From: Actinomycetota bacterium | GTDB lineage: Bacteria; Actinomycetota; Actinomycetes; Actinomycetales; Cellulomonadaceae | Assembly: GCA_018898235.1 (NCBI GenBank) | Contig: JAHIJU010000211.1 | Coordinates: forward strand, 1-7,093 | Reading direction: 5' to 3' | Length of the DNA: 7,093 bases | Part shown: positions 5,533 through 7,093 of the stretch, one piece after another | Numbering within the stretch: position 1 is the first letter of the stretch | How the letters are laid out: every line of letters begins with the position of its first letter | Position numbers and translations under genes: made by a program | The notes under the pieces: generated by a model | What the model saw: only the letters and a program-made list of their open reading frames with translations | Database searches by the model: none | Told to the model about the DNA's origin: nothing

Positions 5533-6150
5533 TCACACCACCGGCCGGGGCTTGGGGTGCCGGCGCACCCACCACCAGATCCCGCCGCCGACCACCATCC
5601 CGGCGCCCACCAGAGCGAGCCCGACGGACAGGAACGCGCCCCCGACGGTGCCGAGCAACCCGGTGACGAAGTCAGGCTCGGACCCCGCCGGGACGATGAG
5701 CACCCGCGCGGTCGACGGCACGCCCGCGGGCACGGAGACGACGTACCGCCCGGCCGTCGTCACGGTGAAGGTGCTGCTGGCGACGGCGTGGGTGTCGCCC
5801 ATCGTGACCTGGCTGCTCGTCGACGGGTCGCGCAGCTCGAGGGTGCGGCCGTCCGGCCCGGTGACCTGCACCGGCCCGGTCAGGGCCGCATCGGACCCTG
5901 CCGCAGCGAGCCACATGGTGTAGCTCCCCGGCTCCAACGTGGCCGTGCCCTGGGCGCCGGCATCGATGGCGGCGACCACGTCGCCCCCGGATGAACCGTC
6001 CAGCGCCAGCACCCCGCTGGGCAGCACGCCGATGAACGCCCGCACCGCGAACCCGGCGGCGACGGCGGCGATCAGCATCAGCGCGACCCCGACGAACGTG
6101 ACCCAGGCGGGTCCGGTGGCGGGTCGACGGGCCGGTGCGGGGATGGTCAT
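5533..6150 (-). CDS. Membrane-anchored protein with extracytoplasmic domain, unrecognised
   Basis: The 205-residue protein has a short cytoplasmic N-terminus (MTIPAPARRPATG), TM1 at about 15-38, an extracytoplasmic domain of about 115 residues (43-157), and a glycine-rich hydrophobic TM2 at about 160-194 followed by WWWVRRHPKPRPVV. The outer domain looks beta-rich: TLEPGSYTMWLAA (71-83), VQVTGPDGRTLELRDP (94-109) and STFTVTTAGRYVVSVP (126-141) resemble strands of a small carbohydrate-binding or pre-peptidase-like sandwich. That is an impression from strand pattern, not a domain match. Basic residues at both ends fit an N-in, C-in topology. The start ATG 6150 has AGGG 7 nt upstream. It lies 57 bp after the ScfR stop and 28 bp before the hydrolase. 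Function is unknown. Confidence 0.8.
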   Translation of the reverse strand: MTIPAPARRPATGPAWVTFVGVALMLIAAVAAGFAVRAFIGVLPSGVLALDGSSGGDVVAAIDAGAQGTATLEPGSYTMWLAAAGSDAALTGPVQVTGPDGRTLELRDPSTSSQVTMGDTHAVASSTFTVTTAGRYVVSVPAGVPSTARVLIVPAGSEPDFVTGLLGTVGGAFLSVGLALVGAGMVVGGGIWWWVRRHPKPRPVV

Positions 6151-6165
6151 GCCTGGACCCTAGGC

Positions 6166-6181
6166 CGACGGGCGGCCGTCG
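6166..6181. repeat. Small hairpin after the ScfR-type gene
   Basis: CGACGG (6166-6171) and CCGTCG (6176-6181) form a 6-bp stem with a GCGG loop. It lies 27 bp past the stop of the ScfR-type gene on the leftward transcript and just upstream of the next gene. It could be a weak terminator or attenuator, but no U-tract is present. Confidence 0.3.
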
Positions 6182-6207
6182 CGTCACCGGCCGCTACGCC
6201 GGACGGC

Positions 6208-7093
6208 TCACTCCTGCTCGGTCGGCGAGTGCCGGTCCAGGAACTCGTAGACCTCCGTCGTGTCCACCCCGGGGAACACCCCGACCGGCAGGGCCGCGAG
6301 CAGCGAGGCGTGCGGGCGGGCCGACGGCCAGGCGCTCTCGTCCCACCGCGTCGCGAGCTCGGCCGGCGGGGTCCGGCAGCACGACGGGTCGGGGCACTTG
6401 GAGAACCGGCGCTCGGTGGTCTCCCGGCCGCGGAACCAGCGCACGTTGGCGAACGAGACACCGACGCTCACGCTGAACGCCCCCTGGCTGGACATCTGCA
6501 CCCGGGAGGTGCACCAGTACGTGCCGGAGTCGGTGTCGGTGTACTGGTAGTACGGCGAGAACCGGTCGTCCAGGGTGAACACCACGCGGGCGGTCCACTG
6601 CCGGCAGACCGGCTGGCCCTCGACGGCGCCCAACGGGTCGGTGGGGAACCGGATGCCATCGTTCTCGTAGGCCTTGTGCAGGGTGCCGCCCTCGTGGACC
6701 TTCATGAAGTGCACGGGGATGTCCAGGTGCCGGGTGGCCAGGTTCGTGAACCGGTGCGCGGCGGTCTCGTACGGCACGGCGTAGGCATCGCGCAGGTCCT
6801 CGACGGACAGCCGGCGTTCGGCCTTGGCCTCCTTGAGGTACGTCACGGCCGTGTGCTCGGGCATCATCAGCGCGGCCGCCAGGTAGTTCGCCTCGACCCG
6901 CTGCAGCAGGAAGTCGGCGTAGTCGCGCGGCTCGCGGTGGCCGAGCACGTGGCTGGCCAGGGCCTGCAGCAGCGGGGAGCGGGAGTCGTTGACGCCCGGG
7001 TTGCCCTGCGGCAGGTAGATCCGACCGTTCTTCAGGTCCGTGACCGTGCGGGTGGAGTGCGGCAGATCGCTCACGTAGTGCAGCGTGAAGCCC
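6208..7093 (-). CDS. ScfR/RamB-type short-chain acyl-CoA transcriptional regulator (N-terminus beyond right edge)
   Basis: The visible 294 residues (the frame is open to the edge) cover the central IrrE/ImmA-like domain and the C-terminal DUF2083-type domain. Numbered from the first complete codon, recognisable family stretches are HYVSDLP (5-11), DLKNGRIYLP (19-28), VEANYLAAALMMPE (66-79), LSVEDLRDAY (95-104), YETAAHRFTNLATRHLDIPV (108-127), SPYYQYTD (179-186), GTYWCTSR (190-197) and FRGRET (220-225). ScfR/RamB proteins control propionate, glyoxylate-shunt and related carbon genes in actinobacteria and sense acyl-CoA-type signals. The N-terminal XRE helix-turn-helix, roughly 170-180 residues by comparison with RamB (about 474 aa), is missing because of the window edge, not truncation. 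The GTG at 7074 is internal and is not the start. The metallopeptidase motif is degenerate and five cysteines cluster in the C-terminal part. The family call is strong; the regulon lies outside the window. Confidence 0.9.
   Translation of the reverse strand, partial: GFTLHYVSDLPHSTRTVTDLKNGRIYLPQGNPGVNDSRSPLLQALASHVLGHREPRDYADFLLQRVEANYLAAALMMPEHTAVTYLKEAKAERRLSVEDLRDAYAVPYETAAHRFTNLATRHLDIPVHFMKVHEGGTLHKAYENDGIRFPTDPLGAVEGQPVCRQWTARVVFTLDDRFSPYYQYTDTDSGTYWCTSRVQMSSQGAFSVSVGVSFANVRWFRGRETTERRFSKCPDPSCCRTPPAELATRWDESAWPSARPHASLLAALPVGVFPGVDTTEVYEFLDRHSPTEQE

Noticed and set aside
4584..5666. 360-codon rightward frame antisense to the hydrolase
   Set aside because: This is an Arg/Gln/Val/Ala-rich shadow. 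The leftward hydrolase has the complete catalytic set.
7072..7074. GTG at 7074 as the start of the ScfR-type gene
   Set aside because: The frame continues upstream as GFTLHYV, which matches the family's internal sequence, so the gene is cut by the window edge and this codon is internal.

Overview
The window is very GC-rich, its coding regions end mostly in G or C at third codon positions, and it carries a gene of the ScfR/RamB regulator family, which is typical of actinobacteria. It therefore looks like chromosomal DNA from a high-GC actinobacterium, possibly in or near the Micrococcales; the genus cannot be fixed from the sequence. I see no rRNA, tRNA, insertion sequence, integrase, CRISPR array or phage gene.

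Layout. (1) Positions 1-2581 hold an efflux module. A TetR-type repressor gene runs leftward off the window edge. A divergent gene encodes a 14-TM DHA2-type drug:H+ antiporter, followed without a gap by a small DCC-family (DUF393) thiol-disulfide oxidoreductase-like gene. The region between repressor and transporter carries two identical 13-bp palindromes with a third dyad midway between them, a clear candidate for ligand-released repression of the transporter and, through the shared region, of the repressor itself. (2) Positions 2589-3378 hold two small leftward membrane-protein genes: a PLDc_N-type two-TM protein and an unrecognised two-TM protein. (3) Positions 3379-3661 form a spacer that contains a possible decayed coding fragment and, at its right end, a MerR-type promoter with a 19-bp spacer. 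(4) Positions 3662-4513 encode a MerR-family regulator with a GyrI-like effector-binding domain. It appears to be autoregulated and possibly leaderless. (5) Positions 4548-7093 are a leftward run of an alpha/beta hydrolase, an unrecognised membrane-anchored protein, and the C-terminal two thirds of an ScfR/RamB-type regulator that enters from beyond the right edge.

How the genes fit together. The left block is a self-contained, regulated multidrug-type export unit. The MerR regulator has no obvious target beside it other than its own promoter, because its downstream neighbour is convergent. The hydrolase and membrane protein are 28 bp apart and probably share a transcript. The ScfR-type regulator most likely governs acyl-CoA, glyoxylate or propionate metabolism genes outside the window. 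I did not find a convincing new multi-gene system. The most informative signals are the two regulatory regions.
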